A DNA stretch of 48,045 nt from Myxococcales bacterium (GTDB lineage Bacteria > Lernaellota > Lernaellaia > Lernaellales > Lernaellaceae), in contig JAAYVF010000003.1 in assembly GCA_012517325.1 (NCBI GenBank), positions 1 to 48,045 on the forward strand, given 5' to 3'. The position numbers were made by a program, and so were the translations under genes. Below the pieces are notes generated by a model. The model was not told the origin of the DNA. It saw only the letters and a program-made list of their open reading frames with translations, and did not search any database. Numbering within the stretch: the first letter of the stretch is position 1; each line of letters opens with the position of its first letter. This document shows positions 24,050-34,404 of this stretch, in pieces.

Positions 24050-26559
24050 CGTCCCGCCCGTCCGACGGCCAGGCCGCGCGCCCGCAGCCAGACCGCCGCG
24101 CCCTTCAGCACGGCGCGTTGCAGCGGCGTCATCGCCCGGTAACGCCCGACCAGATGTTCGATGCGGCCCAGGTCATCGCACGATTTGTAGCAGCCCACCG
24201 CCGCCGCGGGGTCGTTGCCGAGGTTGGCGAACCACGGCCCGCGTTTTTCCAGCACGTTCGTCCGGCGCCGCCAATCGGCCTGCCGTTCGCCGGCCCACAA
24301 ATCGCGAAACCGCGTCGTCGCCAGATTTCCGGCCGGAATGCGATGCGCCTTCAGGCATTGGTTGACGTTGCCGTCGGCCAGCACCCGCGCGAACTGCCAG
24401 CCCACCGTGCAGGGCATCGCGTCGATGATCGTCTTGTCGTGCTCGCCGGTCGTCGTGTGCGCGCCGGAAATGCGGCGCAGAAACTGCTCGTACTTGAACA
24501 GGTGCGGCGCGCCCGGCCCTTCGGCCGCCACCTCGGCGCGCACGCGCTGCGCCTCTTCGTAAAGCCACCGGCGCTGCTCCTCGTCGAGCAGCAGGGTGTC
24601 GGTGCGCTCGGGAATGACGTCGAGCACGGTGAATTCCACGCTTTCCGACCGCGTGCGCCGCGCCAGGTCGACCATCGCCCGCAGTTCGCGGTAATTCAGG
24701 TTGTTGAGGACGTGGTAAATCTTGATGTACGGCACCTGTCGCTTGCCGCCGTTGAGCAGCCGCAGCATGGCCTCGATCCGGTGGTAGGTTTCCTCGGTCT
24801 TGTTCGGGTGCAGGAGGCTGTACATCTCGGGCGACCCCGCCCAAACCGAAACCGTCAGGTAGTCGACGCGCTGCTCGATCAGAAAGCGCACCGTATCCTC
24901 GTCGACGAGCGTGAAGTTGGTGTTGATGTTGCACACCAGGCCGCGCTTTTTAATTTCGGTGATGATCGCGCGGATGTCCGGGTGGCAGAACGGCTCGCCG
25001 CCGCCCGCGAGGTACACTTCCTTGCTGCCCAGCGCCGTCATGTCGTCGAGCAGGTCGATGATCCGCGGCAGCGGCAGCGTCGCCTCGCGCTGCGGGCTGG
25101 GCAGCGCCTTGTCCAGCAGCAACGGGCTGTTGCACCAGCAGGCCAGGCAGTCGTTGTTACAGCGGTTGGTCGGGTCGATCTGCACCGTGTGCGGCCCGAC
25201 GAAGCTGCGCTCGCCGTCGAGCACTCCGACGATGTCGAGGTTGGCCAGCACGAAATCGTTCAGGCGCCGGAAGGGATCTTCCGGCTGATCGAGCGGCCCG
25301 GCGGCGACCGTTGGCGGCTCGCCCGGCATGGCGCGATAGTCGGGGATGGCTAGCTCAGGGCTTTTTTTTTTCGGCTCGTCGATCTTCCAGAACAGCCAGC
25401 GGCGTTCGTGCAACGCGACTTCGTAGGCCAGCAGGAGGTTTTCGGCGGTGGCGCCCCAGTTGTACTGCGATTCGGCGCGGCGGCGGGCCTTGGCGCCCAG
25501 TTCGCGAACCAGCGCCGGATCGCCCAGCAGGCGCTCGATGCCCTCGGCCAGTTCCGTCGGGTTGCCCGGCGCGACCAGCAGGCCGGCGTCGCCCAGCATC
25601 CGCGGCACCTCGCCGACCCGGCTGGCGACCACCGCTTTGCCCGCCGCCATGTATTCGGCGATTTTCAGCGGGCTCTTGGTGCGGGTTTGCGCGTTGTCCT
25701 CGAAGCAGGCGACCACCGCGTCGGCCGCCGCGAGGTACTCGGGAATTTCCTGGTGGTTGACCGCGCCGGTGAAAACGATGCGGTTGCCGATGCGCAGTTG
25801 TTCGGTCAGTTGAAACAGTTCGCCGAACCGGTCGCCGCCGCCGACCACGACGAAGGTCGCCGGCGAGCCGCGCTCGATCAGCGCCTTGGCGGCGTGCAAA
25901 AACAGCTCGAGGTATTGCGCGCCGTGCAACTGGCCGAGGTAGAGCACGACCGGCCCCTCGAGGTGATGCAGCGCCCGCACGCGCTCGCCGGAAATATCGG
26001 GGCGGAAATGATCGAGGTCGGCGCCGACCGGCGCGGCGAACAACCGCTGCTCGGGGACGCCCAGCGCCAGCGCCCGCTCCTTCAGGGCTTCCGAGGCGAC
26101 GCTGACGGTATCGACCAGGCGCGGCAGAATTTTCTCGAAGGTATTGATGGACCAGCCGACGATCCGGTTGTTGGGATTGTAGTTGAAAATGCCGTATTCC
26201 CAATCGTCCCAATCGTAGTGCACGGGCTTGCCCAGGCGGTAACCGGCCCAGATCGCCGGGACGCTGACGTGCGGAAAACACTTCTGAAAATGAATGACGT
26301 CGGCCCACCGCGCGAACTCGTGGGCGCTGCGCATCTTGGCCACCAGCGCCAGTTGGTAGCGGTAGGCGGGGATGGTCGTGAACGGGAAATCCTGCCGCTG
26401 GGTCGCTTCCTCCAGCGGGATTCGCGGATCGAGCAGATGGTAGATCAGCCGCACGTGATGGCCGCGTTTGACGAACTCCGTCGCCAGGTAGGTGATGCGG
26501 ACCGTCCACGGCTCCGAATCGGAGTACACGTCGTGTGGATGGAACATCAGGATGTTCAT
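24046..26559 (-). CDS. Glycosyltransferase family 4 fused to radical SAM/SPASM domain
   Basis: 837-aa fusion. Residues 1 to about 390 form a GT-B fold GT4 enzyme: N-terminus MNILMFHPHDVYSDSEP, PVGADLDHFRP, LYLGQLHGAQYLELF, then SPLKIAEYMAAGKAVVAS carrying the E-x7-E type donor region. A linker (about 391-440) contains three Lys encoded by ten consecutive A's (complement of 25362-25371). The radical SAM domain has C467NNDC471LAC474W, a GGGEP motif (about 519-523) and auxiliary Cys at 717, 735, 790 and 794. The segment LDGERSFVGP plus DPTNRCNND is closely similar to the carbamoyltransferase fusion, so the radical SAM halves are paralogues. The start abuts the upstream stop. It probably glycosylates and oxidatively modifies one substrate. 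Confidence 0.85.
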   Translation of the reverse strand: MNILMFHPHDVYSDSEPWTVRITYLATEFVKRGHHVRLIYHLLDPRIPLEEATQRQDFPFTTIPAYRYQLALVAKMRSAHEFARWADVIHFQKCFPHVSVPAIWAGYRLGKPVHYDWDDWEYGIFNYNPNNRIVGWSINTFEKILPRLVDTVSVASEALKERALALGVPEQRLFAAPVGADLDHFRPDISGERVRALHHLEGPVVLYLGQLHGAQYLELFLHAAKALIERGSPATFVVVGGGDRFGELFQLTEQLRIGNRIVFTGAVNHQEIPEYLAAADAVVACFEDNAQTRTKSPLKIAEYMAAGKAVVASRVGEVPRMLGDAGLLVAPGNPTELAEGIERLLGDPALVRELGAKARRRAESQYNWGATAENLLLAYEVALHERRWLFWKIDEPKKKSPELAIPDYRAMPGEPPTVAAGPLDQPEDPFRRLNDFVLANLDIVGVLDGERSFVGPHTVQIDPTNRCNNDCLACWCNSPLLLDKALPSPQREATLPLPRIIDLLDDMTALGSKEVYLAGGGEPFCHPDIRAIITEIKKRGLVCNINTNFTLVDEDTVRFLIEQRVDYLTVSVWAGSPEMYSLLHPNKTEETYHRIEAMLRLLNGGKRQVPYIKIYHVLNNLNYRELRAMVDLARRTRSESVEFTVLDVIPERTDTLLLDEEQRRWLYEEAQRVRAEVAAEGPGAPHLFKYEQFLRRISGAHTTTGEHDKTIIDAMPCTVGWQFARVLADGNVNQCLKAHRIPAGNLATTRFRDLWAGERQADWRRRTNVLEKRGPWFANLGNDPAAAVGCYKSCDDLGRIEHLVGRYRAMTPLQRAVLKGAAVWLRARGLAVGRAGR
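25362..25371 (-). promoter_or_regulatory. A10 homopolymer slippage-prone site in the GT/radical SAM linker
   Basis: The coding strand has ten consecutive A's (codons for Lys397-399 and part of Ser400) in a GC-rich gene. In frame the reading continues into the radical SAM domain. Adding one A (or losing two) gives a TGA two codons after the run; losing one gives a TAG three codons after it. Transcriptional or ribosomal slippage would thus release a 401-402 aa stand-alone glycosyltransferase. The run is seen directly; its use as a recoding site is inference. Confidence 0.45.
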
Positions 26560-27354
26560 CTACGTCCCCGGAAACACTTTCACGCCGGCGCGCTTTTCGT
26601 AGCGTTTCATGTACACGTTGGTGATCAGGTTGACCGCGAACAGCACGCCCAGCGCGGGAAGCTGCCACAGCCAGCGGCGCAATCGCCAATGCAGGCACCG
26701 CCACCGTTTCAGGCCGGAATCGCCGACGAAATCGGCGAGCCGCCGCTCCTGCCAACCCGTCCGCCGCCGCAGTTGCGCGGCCTCGCCGGCGAGATCGCGC
26801 GCCTGGCGCTGGGTTTTTTGCAGGTCGCCGCGCAGCCGGTCGGCTTCCGCCAGGCGTTCGGTCAGGGCGCGGCGCGCGTTTTCGGCCTCGGCCTGGGCTT
26901 CGCGCCACGCGTTTTCCATCGCCTGCAGTCGTTGCGCCTGCCGCGCGATCTTGTCGGCCAGTTCGCCGAACCGCTTTTCGGCGCCGTCGACGTAATGCTC
27001 TTTCTCGTGGACCGCCCGCTCCAATTCGACCAGCTTGGCGGCCATTCCGGCGCTCAGTTCGTCGCGCTCGCTTTCCATGGCCTGCCGGTCGGCGCGAGCC
27101 TGCCGAATATCGTTTTGCAGCGCGGCCAGCCGTGTCTCGGCCTCTTCCGCCCGCCGGCGGGTTTCGGCCAGGTCGCTTTCGGTTATGGCCAGCGCGGCGC
27201 GCAACTCCGTCGCGCGGCTCTCGTCGGCCGCGGCCAGAGTGTCGAGTTTTTCGCCGAGGCGCCGGATCTCGGCGACGAGCTCCTGCTCGTGCGCCGAAGG
27301 GTTCCGGTCGCCGTTTTCTCCGTTTGCCACGCTTGGTTCCAACCCGTCCATCAT
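26560..27354 (-). CDS. Coiled-coil protein with C-terminal membrane segment
   Basis: 264 aa if the ATG at 27354 is used; a TTG at 27393 or ATG at 27351 are alternatives. Residues about 20-190 form a near-continuous charged coiled coil (heptad-like ELVAEIRRLGEKLDTL, ESERDELSAGMAAKLVELE). A basic stretch (WRCLHWRLRRWLW) then precedes a single hydrophobic span (LPALGVLFAVNLITNVY) and a basic tail. It resembles tail-anchored scaffold or chain-length-regulator-like proteins, but no defined family is recognised. It is the first gene of the cluster, abutting the GT/radical SAM gene, and may anchor those soluble enzymes at the membrane (inference). Its promoter places the start of transcription almost at the ATG. 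Confidence 0.65.
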   Translation of the reverse strand: MMDGLEPSVANGENGDRNPSAHEQELVAEIRRLGEKLDTLAAADESRATELRAALAITESDLAETRRRAEEAETRLAALQNDIRQARADRQAMESERDELSAGMAAKLVELERAVHEKEHYVDGAEKRFGELADKIARQAQRLQAMENAWREAQAEAENARRALTERLAEADRLRGDLQKTQRQARDLAGEAAQLRRRTGWQERRLADFVGDSGLKRWRCLHWRLRRWLWQLPALGVLFAVNLITNVYMKRYEKRAGVKVFPGT

Positions 27355-27364
27355 TGGTCCGGGG

Positions 27365-27393
27365 ATTCTATGCCAAATAGACCGGTCCCGCAA
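27365..27393 (-). promoter_or_regulatory. Promoter for the radical SAM/carbamoyltransferase cluster
   Basis: On the minus strand TTGCGG (27393-27388) is followed by a 17-bp spacer and TAGAAT (27370-27365, 5 of 6 matches). Transcription would begin near 27358, only a few nt before the ATG at 27354, so the first message may be leaderless or use a later start. It lies downstream of the fad operon terminator, making the cluster an independent unit. Confidence 0.5.
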
Positions 27394-27449
27394 ATCCGCC
27401 GCCGGATCATCGCCCGCCTTCGACGAGCGAAAAATCGGGCCGCCGGATG

Positions 27450-27479
27450 AAAAAAGGGCCGCTCCCCGCGGAGCGGCCC
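27450..27479 (-). terminator. Rho-independent terminator of the fadN-fadA operon
   Basis: On the minus strand a perfect 10-bp GC-rich stem (arms 27479-27470 and 27465-27456, 4-nt loop) is followed at once by six T's (complement of 27450-27455). It lies 20 nt after the thiolase stop and is the clearest intrinsic terminator in the window. Confidence 0.9.
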
Positions 27480-27498
27480 CGGAATCGTCGATCGTCGC

Positions 27499-28737
27499 TT
27501 AGCCTTTGTACTGCAGGTTCTCGAGCAAACCGGCCGCGCCCATGCCGCCGCCGATGCACATCGAAACGATGCCGTACTTCAGGTTGTTGTCGATCATGTG
27601 ATAGATGATCTGCGTGGAGAGCTTCGCGCCGGTGCAGCCGAGCGGGTGGCCCAACGCGATCGCGCCGCCATTCGGGTTGACGCGCGGGTCGTTTTCGATG
27701 CCCAGCTCGCGGCAGCAATAGATGGCCTGCGAAGCGAACGCCTCGTTGATCTCGAACACGCCGATATCATTGAGGGTGAGTTCTTTTTCGCCCTTGGCCT
27801 TGCGCAGCTTGTTGACCGATTTCATCAATTCCGGAATCGCCAACGCCGGACCGATGCCCATGTAATCCGGATCGAAACCGACGACCCGGTAGCCCACCAT
27901 CCGCGCCATCGGCTTGATGCCCTTGGCGTCGGCGACTTCCTTGGCCATCAAGACCAGGGCGGCGGCGCCGTCGCTCATCTGCGAGGCGTTGCCGGCCGTG
28001 ACCGAACCCATGCCCTGGGTTTCGGGGTAGGTGGATTTCGGATTGGCGAAGGCCGGTTTCAGGCCCGCCAGGCCTTCGTAGGTCGAGTCACCGCGGGGGC
28101 CTTCATCGACTTCGAAGGTGAATTCCTTCACGCCGCCTTTGCCGTTGTAGATCTTGGTTTTCAAGGGCACGATTTGCGCCTTGAAGCGTCCTTCGGCGAC
28201 GGCCTTGGCGGCCTTCAAATTCGACTCGAGCCCGAATTTGTCCTGGTCCTCGCGGCTGACATTGTACTTTTTCGCGACGTTCTCGGCCGTTTGGCCCATG
28301 CCGACGTAAGCCTTGTGATACTTTTCGGCGAGTTTCAGGTTCGGCACGATCTTGTTGCCGCCCATGGGGATCATCGACATGGTTTCGGCGCCGCCGGCGA
28401 CGCCGATGTCAATCATGCCGCTGGCGATGTCGTTGTGGAGAATCCACATCGACTGGATGCCGGAGCAGCAATAGCGGTTAATGGTGAAGGCCGGCATTTC
28501 ATCCGGCAGGTCGGCGCAGTGGACGGCCTGGCGGGCAAGGTTCATGCCTTGCTCGCCTTCGGGCATCGCGCAACCGAAGATGACATCCTGGACTTCCTTC
28601 GGATCGATACCGGCGCGTTTGATCGCCTCGGCGAGAACCACGCCGGCCATGTCGTCAGGCCGCGTATGAACTAGATTTCCGCGTTTGGCCTTGCCCACGG
28701 CGGTGCGGCAAGCGGAAACGATAACGACTTCTCTCAT
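27499..28737 (-). CDS. fadA: Acetyl-CoA acyltransferase (thiolase)
   Basis: 412-aa thiolase of the degradative type, cleaving 3-ketoacyl-CoA with CoA in beta-oxidation. Visible motifs: nucleophile Cys90 in [17 protein letters not shown], the His of [17 protein letters not shown], and the second catalytic Cys in [11 protein letters not shown]. Length is slightly longer than typical (about 390-400). It follows the fadN-like gene by 20 bp in the same operon and ends at a strong terminator. A biosynthetic acetoacetyl-CoA role is less likely given the partner. Confidence 0.93.
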   Translation of the reverse strand: MREVVIVSACRTAVGKAKRGNLVHTRPDDMAGVVLAEAIKRAGIDPKEVQDVIFGCAMPEGEQGMNLARQAVHCADLPDEMPAFTINRYCCSGIQSMWILHNDIASGMIDIGVAGGAETMSMIPMGGNKIVPNLKLAEKYHKAYVGMGQTAENVAKKYNVSREDQDKFGLESNLKAAKAVAEGRFKAQIVPLKTKIYNGKGGVKEFTFEVDEGPRGDSTYEGLAGLKPAFANPKSTYPETQGMGSVTAGNASQMSDGAAALVLMAKEVADAKGIKPMARMVGYRVVGFDPDYMGIGPALAIPELMKSVNKLRKAKGEKELTLNDIGVFEINEAFASQAIYCCRELGIENDPRVNPNGGAIALGHPLGCTGAKLSTQIIYHMIDNNLKYGIVSMCIGGGMGAAGLLENLQYKG

Positions 28738-28757
28738 GGTTCGCTTCCTCCCGTCTG

Positions 28758-31148
<2,391 letters not shown>

Positions 31149-31296
31149 GCGAAGCTACCTCCTTTTGATTTATCACAATCAGGATAGAAATACTTATTTT
31201 GATACAAACAAAGGCGGCCAAAACGTGCCGTGACGCCTGGCTGTCCTGTCGTAGACTGGCGAGAGCGGATGCTCGGCAAAGTATCCTCTCGATTCG

Positions 31297-31325
31297 ATTT
31301 TATGAATGAGTGCTCATTCAACCAG
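31297..31325 (-). promoter_or_regulatory. Possible fadN promoter overlapping the operator
   Basis: On the minus strand TAAAAT (31302-31297) matches 5 of 6 of the -10 consensus. The 17-bp spacer is almost exactly the palindromic operator. The -35 position reads CTGGTT and is poor. A repressor on the palindrome would block RNA polymerase directly. Confidence 0.35.
31303..31320. promoter_or_regulatory. FadR(TetR)-type operator TGAATGAGTGCTCATTCA
   Basis: An 18-bp palindrome with perfect 8-bp arms (TGAATGAG / CTCATTCA) and a TG centre. It matches the TGAATGA-N4-TCATTCA box bound by the TetR-family fatty-acid regulator FadR of Bacillus and Thermus, which is released by long-chain acyl-CoA. Its position about 150 bp upstream of fadN fits control of the fadN-fadA operon. 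No fadR gene is in the window. Confidence 0.65.
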
Positions 31326-31600
31326 ATTCTCGCAAAAGCCGCAAGAAAAAAATCCTGCTCGACTTTTCGTAGAGATCCCCGGAACCCCGACGGGTCGCCG
31401 CACGGCCTTGGCCAATGACGCGGCACCCCCTCAATTCAATATCTGACTGATGAACGCACCATATTCTTTACGGGTTGCGAAACGTATTGTAGCTGACGCC
31501 AAACAAACTGCAACCCACTTCGAAGAAAAAAATGGCTTGCCTTCGTTTTATTCCAAATCAATCAACACCATGCTGGAATTACATCTTGCTTTCGGATGGA

Positions 31601-33976
31601 TCAATCGATGCTGGCCGCCCGACCTTTGCCCTTTTCCAAATCCTCCAGTGGAATTTGCAAATGCCAGGCGGCGCCGTCGCCCTCATAGACCAGGTGCACG
31701 AGGCCGGCGGCATCGATGGTCATCGCCAGGTCTTGAACCCCGTATTGGAAACCGCGATCCACCGTCGTCAGCCGCCAGGTCAGTCCGGTCTTCACCGCCA
31801 CGATGATGCTGTTGTACTGGGTCTGTTTGACGAACGCCACCACCGGCGTCTCCGTTGGCGACAGAGCGATCGCCGTGCGTTGGTATTGATTGATCCCATC
31901 GGGAATGTTCGTGCGAACCCACTCGCCGTTGCCGGCGATCAGATCGCCCGTCGACATCAGCGTCCCGAAAAAATCCGTCGTATAGGAAACGTAAACCGTG
32001 CCGTCCGCCTTGCGAACCGCGTCGTTGTGGCTGCCCATGCGACGCATCGACGAGATTTCCGGGTCCGGCACCTCGATGGATTCGTGGTTCCAATTGACTC
32101 CAGGCTCACCCGGGTAGAAATAAAACAACGCTTCGTAGTCGACGTCACCGTAAATCGAGTAGCAATGCCACGTGCCCATGATGCCGGGCGTGTTGTCGTC
32201 GGCGAAGAGCAGCGAAACCGAGAAATCCGAGCCTTCGTTCCACCATTGGACGGTTTCGGCCACCCATTCCGGCCCCTTGGTGTAAATCAGCGCGCTATAA
32301 TCCGCAAAGGGGATGGATTCATCGCGGCCGACCGCCGCGACGGCCGGGTTGCCCTCGTTGTCCAAAGCCAGGTCGTAATAGACGAACTCGCCTGGTTCAG
32401 ACGTCGACAACGAACGGGGTTGCCAGTCGCCATCGCGGTTGGTCGCGTAGGTCAGCATGAAACCCCAATAAGCCAGGTGCGCCGCGCCGTCTTCGTCCAC
32501 CACCACCGCCGGCGCCATGCCGTGAGCGTCCACCCAAGAGAAATTCCAAACGGCGGCGCCGCGTCGCGCCAGCCATACTTCCTGGGCGTCGGCTTTGATG
32601 CTCTGCACGCCGACGAAAGGACGGCCATTGCCGTTCAAGGCGATTCCGCCGGCGACCGCCTCGCCCGAATCGTCGATCGGCAACTCCCGCCATTTCTGTT
32701 CGGTTTGTTGGAGTAGGTAAACGCTTCCTTCATCCGAATCGGGATAAAGAATCGTGCTGTTTTCACCGGAAATGTCGATGGCGCTATATTGATATATTTT
32801 TCTCTGGCTTTCGACCGACTCCACATCCCATTGGATATCTCCTTGGATCGCCTTCCAGAGATTATCGGCGTCAACATCATTAAAGAGGATTACACAGTGG
32901 TTCTCTTCATTTATCTCTAATACCGGGATTGAGCTGCGGAGCCCTCCCAAATCAATAGTTTTCAAACTCCAACCTAATTCATTTTTTATTGCAAGACAGT
33001 TTGGTTCATCACCATAAAAGAATAGGTAAACAACATCATCAGGCCCTACGGTAATTGCCTGTCCATTGTTCAATTGCCCATCAACCGCTGTTTCAACAAT
33101 CCAGCCATCAACTGTTTTTGTAGCGTAAGTCAGCTTCCGGAAAATCAGAGAATAAACTAGATGCGGCCGATTCTGGGAATCCAATGCCAAACGTGGTCGA
33201 CATTTTGCGGTGAGGTCTCCCGAATCCACCTCTTCGACCACCCAAGCACCCGAGCGATTGGTGGCATAAAGCGCTTTGTCTTTGTAAACGTCCGGTAAAA
33301 ACGCCGCGTGCAAATAACCCTCGCTATCCGCCTTGAAATCGAATTCGTACAAACCCGTACTCGGCCAATAGGCGTAATCGGCCACCTTTTCGAATTGCCA
33401 TTCGCCGCCGACCTTTCGCGCCACGGCCAACCGATCGTTGACGATATCCTGAAACAAAATGTTCAATTCGCCGTCCGGCTTCACCGCCACCGCCGGCAGG
33501 ACGGCGCCGTGCGCCACCAAATCGCGCGAAACGATCGCGCCGTCCTTGACGTAGGTGACGAACAGCGTCCGGCCCTTGATAAACGCCGCCGCCAGCGTGC
33601 CGTCCGCCAACCGCCCGACGCTCAACCCGTTTTCCCCCGGCACGCCGCCCGCGATCATCTCGATCCGTTTTCGCCCGTCGTCGTAATAAACCAGCGATTC
33701 CGACGGCGAGGTCGTGTCGTCGTTGTCATTATTGTCGTCGTTATCATTATCGTCATTATTGTCGTTATCGTCGTTATCATCGTTATCGTCATCGTCACTA
33801 TCGTCATCGATGCTATCATTATCGTCATTGTCGTCGTTATCGTTATTGTCGTTATTGTCATCATCGCCGCCGGAATCGTCGTCATCGCCGCAAAGGCAGG
33901 AGGAAAGGATAAGGGAGGAAAAAATGACCAAAAGAACCGATAAAATAGGCGTCTTATCCGACAAAATCGCTTGCAT
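31601..33976 (-). CDS. Large Asp-rich lipoprotein with repeated beta-propeller-like domain
   Basis: 791-aa lipoprotein. The signal peptide ends in LSSC (Cys27) and a stretch of about 55 residues made almost wholly of Asp, Asn and Ser follows at once. The rest consists of repeated units of about 45-50 residues with the pattern A-D--G--H-A(A/V) and TYA-----W---V (for example VDEDGAAHLAYWG and DAAGLVHLVYEG), resembling BNR/sialidase-like or exo-alpha propeller repeats. No catalytic motif was identified. GGGTGAG lies upstream of the ATG at 33976. Residues about 255-419 are encoded by noticeably AT-richer DNA than the flanks, hinting at a mosaic origin. Probable surface-exposed binding protein. 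Confidence 0.75.
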   Translation of the reverse strand: MQAILSDKTPILSVLLVIFSSLILSSCLCGDDDDSGGDDDNNDNNDNDDNDDNDSIDDDSDDDDNDDNDDNDNNDDNDNDDNNDNDDTTSPSESLVYYDDGRKRIEMIAGGVPGENGLSVGRLADGTLAAAFIKGRTLFVTYVKDGAIVSRDLVAHGAVLPAVAVKPDGELNILFQDIVNDRLAVARKVGGEWQFEKVADYAYWPSTGLYEFDFKADSEGYLHAAFLPDVYKDKALYATNRSGAWVVEEVDSGDLTAKCRPRLALDSQNRPHLVYSLIFRKLTYATKTVDGWIVETAVDGQLNNGQAITVGPDDVVYLFFYGDEPNCLAIKNELGWSLKTIDLGGLRSSIPVLEINEENHCVILFNDVDADNLWKAIQGDIQWDVESVESQRKIYQYSAIDISGENSTILYPDSDEGSVYLLQQTEQKWRELPIDDSGEAVAGGIALNGNGRPFVGVQSIKADAQEVWLARRGAAVWNFSWVDAHGMAPAVVVDEDGAAHLAYWGFMLTYATNRDGDWQPRSLSTSEPGEFVYYDLALDNEGNPAVAAVGRDESIPFADYSALIYTKGPEWVAETVQWWNEGSDFSVSLLFADDNTPGIMGTWHCYSIYGDVDYEALFYFYPGEPGVNWNHESIEVPDPEISSMRRMGSHNDAVRKADGTVYVSYTTDFFGTLMSTGDLIAGNGEWVRTNIPDGINQYQRTAIALSPTETPVVAFVKQTQYNSIIVAVKTGLTWRLTTVDRGFQYGVQDLAMTIDAAGLVHLVYEGDGAAWHLQIPLEDLEKGKGRAASID

Positions 33977-34000
33977 TAGAATCTCACCCTTGTTCGATTA

Positions 34001-34037
34001 CCCGCCTTCGCGATACATGGTGCATCGCGAAGGCGGG
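34001..34037. terminator. Perfect 14-bp hairpin
   Basis: CCCGCCTTCGCGAT (34001-34014) and its exact complement (34024-34037) enclose a 9-nt loop between two minus-strand genes. It lies just after the stop of the small secreted protein gene and may end its transcript, though no T tract follows. It sits about 25 bp upstream of the ATG of the Asp-rich lipoprotein and could also affect that gene's leader. Confidence 0.5.
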
Positions 34038-34053
34038 ATCGGGTCGTTTCGTC

Positions 34054-34404
34054 TTACAAAGCGCTCAACAAACCTGTCTCCAAATCCGACTCGGTTGCGG
34101 GAATCGTCGAATTGCAAAGGCAACTGTCATCCTCTGAAATCCGGCTCTCGCCAGAAATTGTTATGAGGATCTTTTCTGCTTCGCCGAGGCAGACCGTCAC
34201 GCTGGAGTCCACCTGGCGGAATTCGATCTCGATTTCACCCGCTTGGTCGAGCAGATCGTACTCCGCCTCCGTTTCCGGTACGAAAAGCCATTGCCCGATC
34301 AATTCCCGGGGAATATTCGAGGTGGTCTCTCCCCCGATACCGGCCCCGACAGCGAAAGCCAGCGGAACAAAAAAACCGAGAATAGCGATGAACAGTTTCC
34401 TCAT
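34054..34404 (-). CDS. Small secreted protein of unknown function
   Basis: 116-aa protein. AAAGGAG lies 8 nt before the ATG at 34404. A Sec-type signal peptide (MRKLFIAILGFFVPLAFAVG) ends near AFA-VG with no lipobox Cys. The mature part of about 95 residues is acidic, with IPRELIGQWLFVPETEAEYD and the Cys-containing DDSCLCNSTIP. Several bacterial lipocalin-like or DUF-type secreted proteins begin with a similar GxW motif (LIGQWLF), but the match is too weak to assign. It is oriented with the downstream Asp-rich lipoprotein, separated by a strong hairpin. Confidence 0.65.
   Translation of the reverse strand: MRKLFIAILGFFVPLAFAVGAGIGGETTSNIPRELIGQWLFVPETEAEYDLLDQAGEIEIEFRQVDSSVTVCLGEAEKILITISGESRISEDDSCLCNSTIPATESDLETGLLSAL

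Larger units (their letters stand above)
31149..31600. other. Intergenic region upstream of fadN
   Basis: About 450 bp without a convincing gene between fadN and the end of the minus-strand Asp-rich lipoprotein. The fadN-proximal half holds the ribosome binding site, a possible long leader and the FadR-like operator at 31303-31320. The distal part (31440-31600) is more AT-rich than its surroundings and contains only short, unsupported reading frames. Confidence 0.5.

Noticed and set aside
18960-27354. Possible RiPP precursor peptide inside the radical SAM cluster
   Set aside because: All genes overlap or abut apart from a 20-bp gap; no short ORF with a leader/core pattern was found.
31230-31418. 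62-codon plus-strand frame over the FadR-like operator
   Set aside because: No ribosome binding site and it overlaps a regulatory palindrome; composition is not protein-like.
33700-33900. Repetitive GTCGTTATC-type tract that could suggest a CRISPR or VNTR
   Set aside because: It is the antisense of Asp/Asn codons in an intact lipoprotein frame; no spacers or regular repeat unit.
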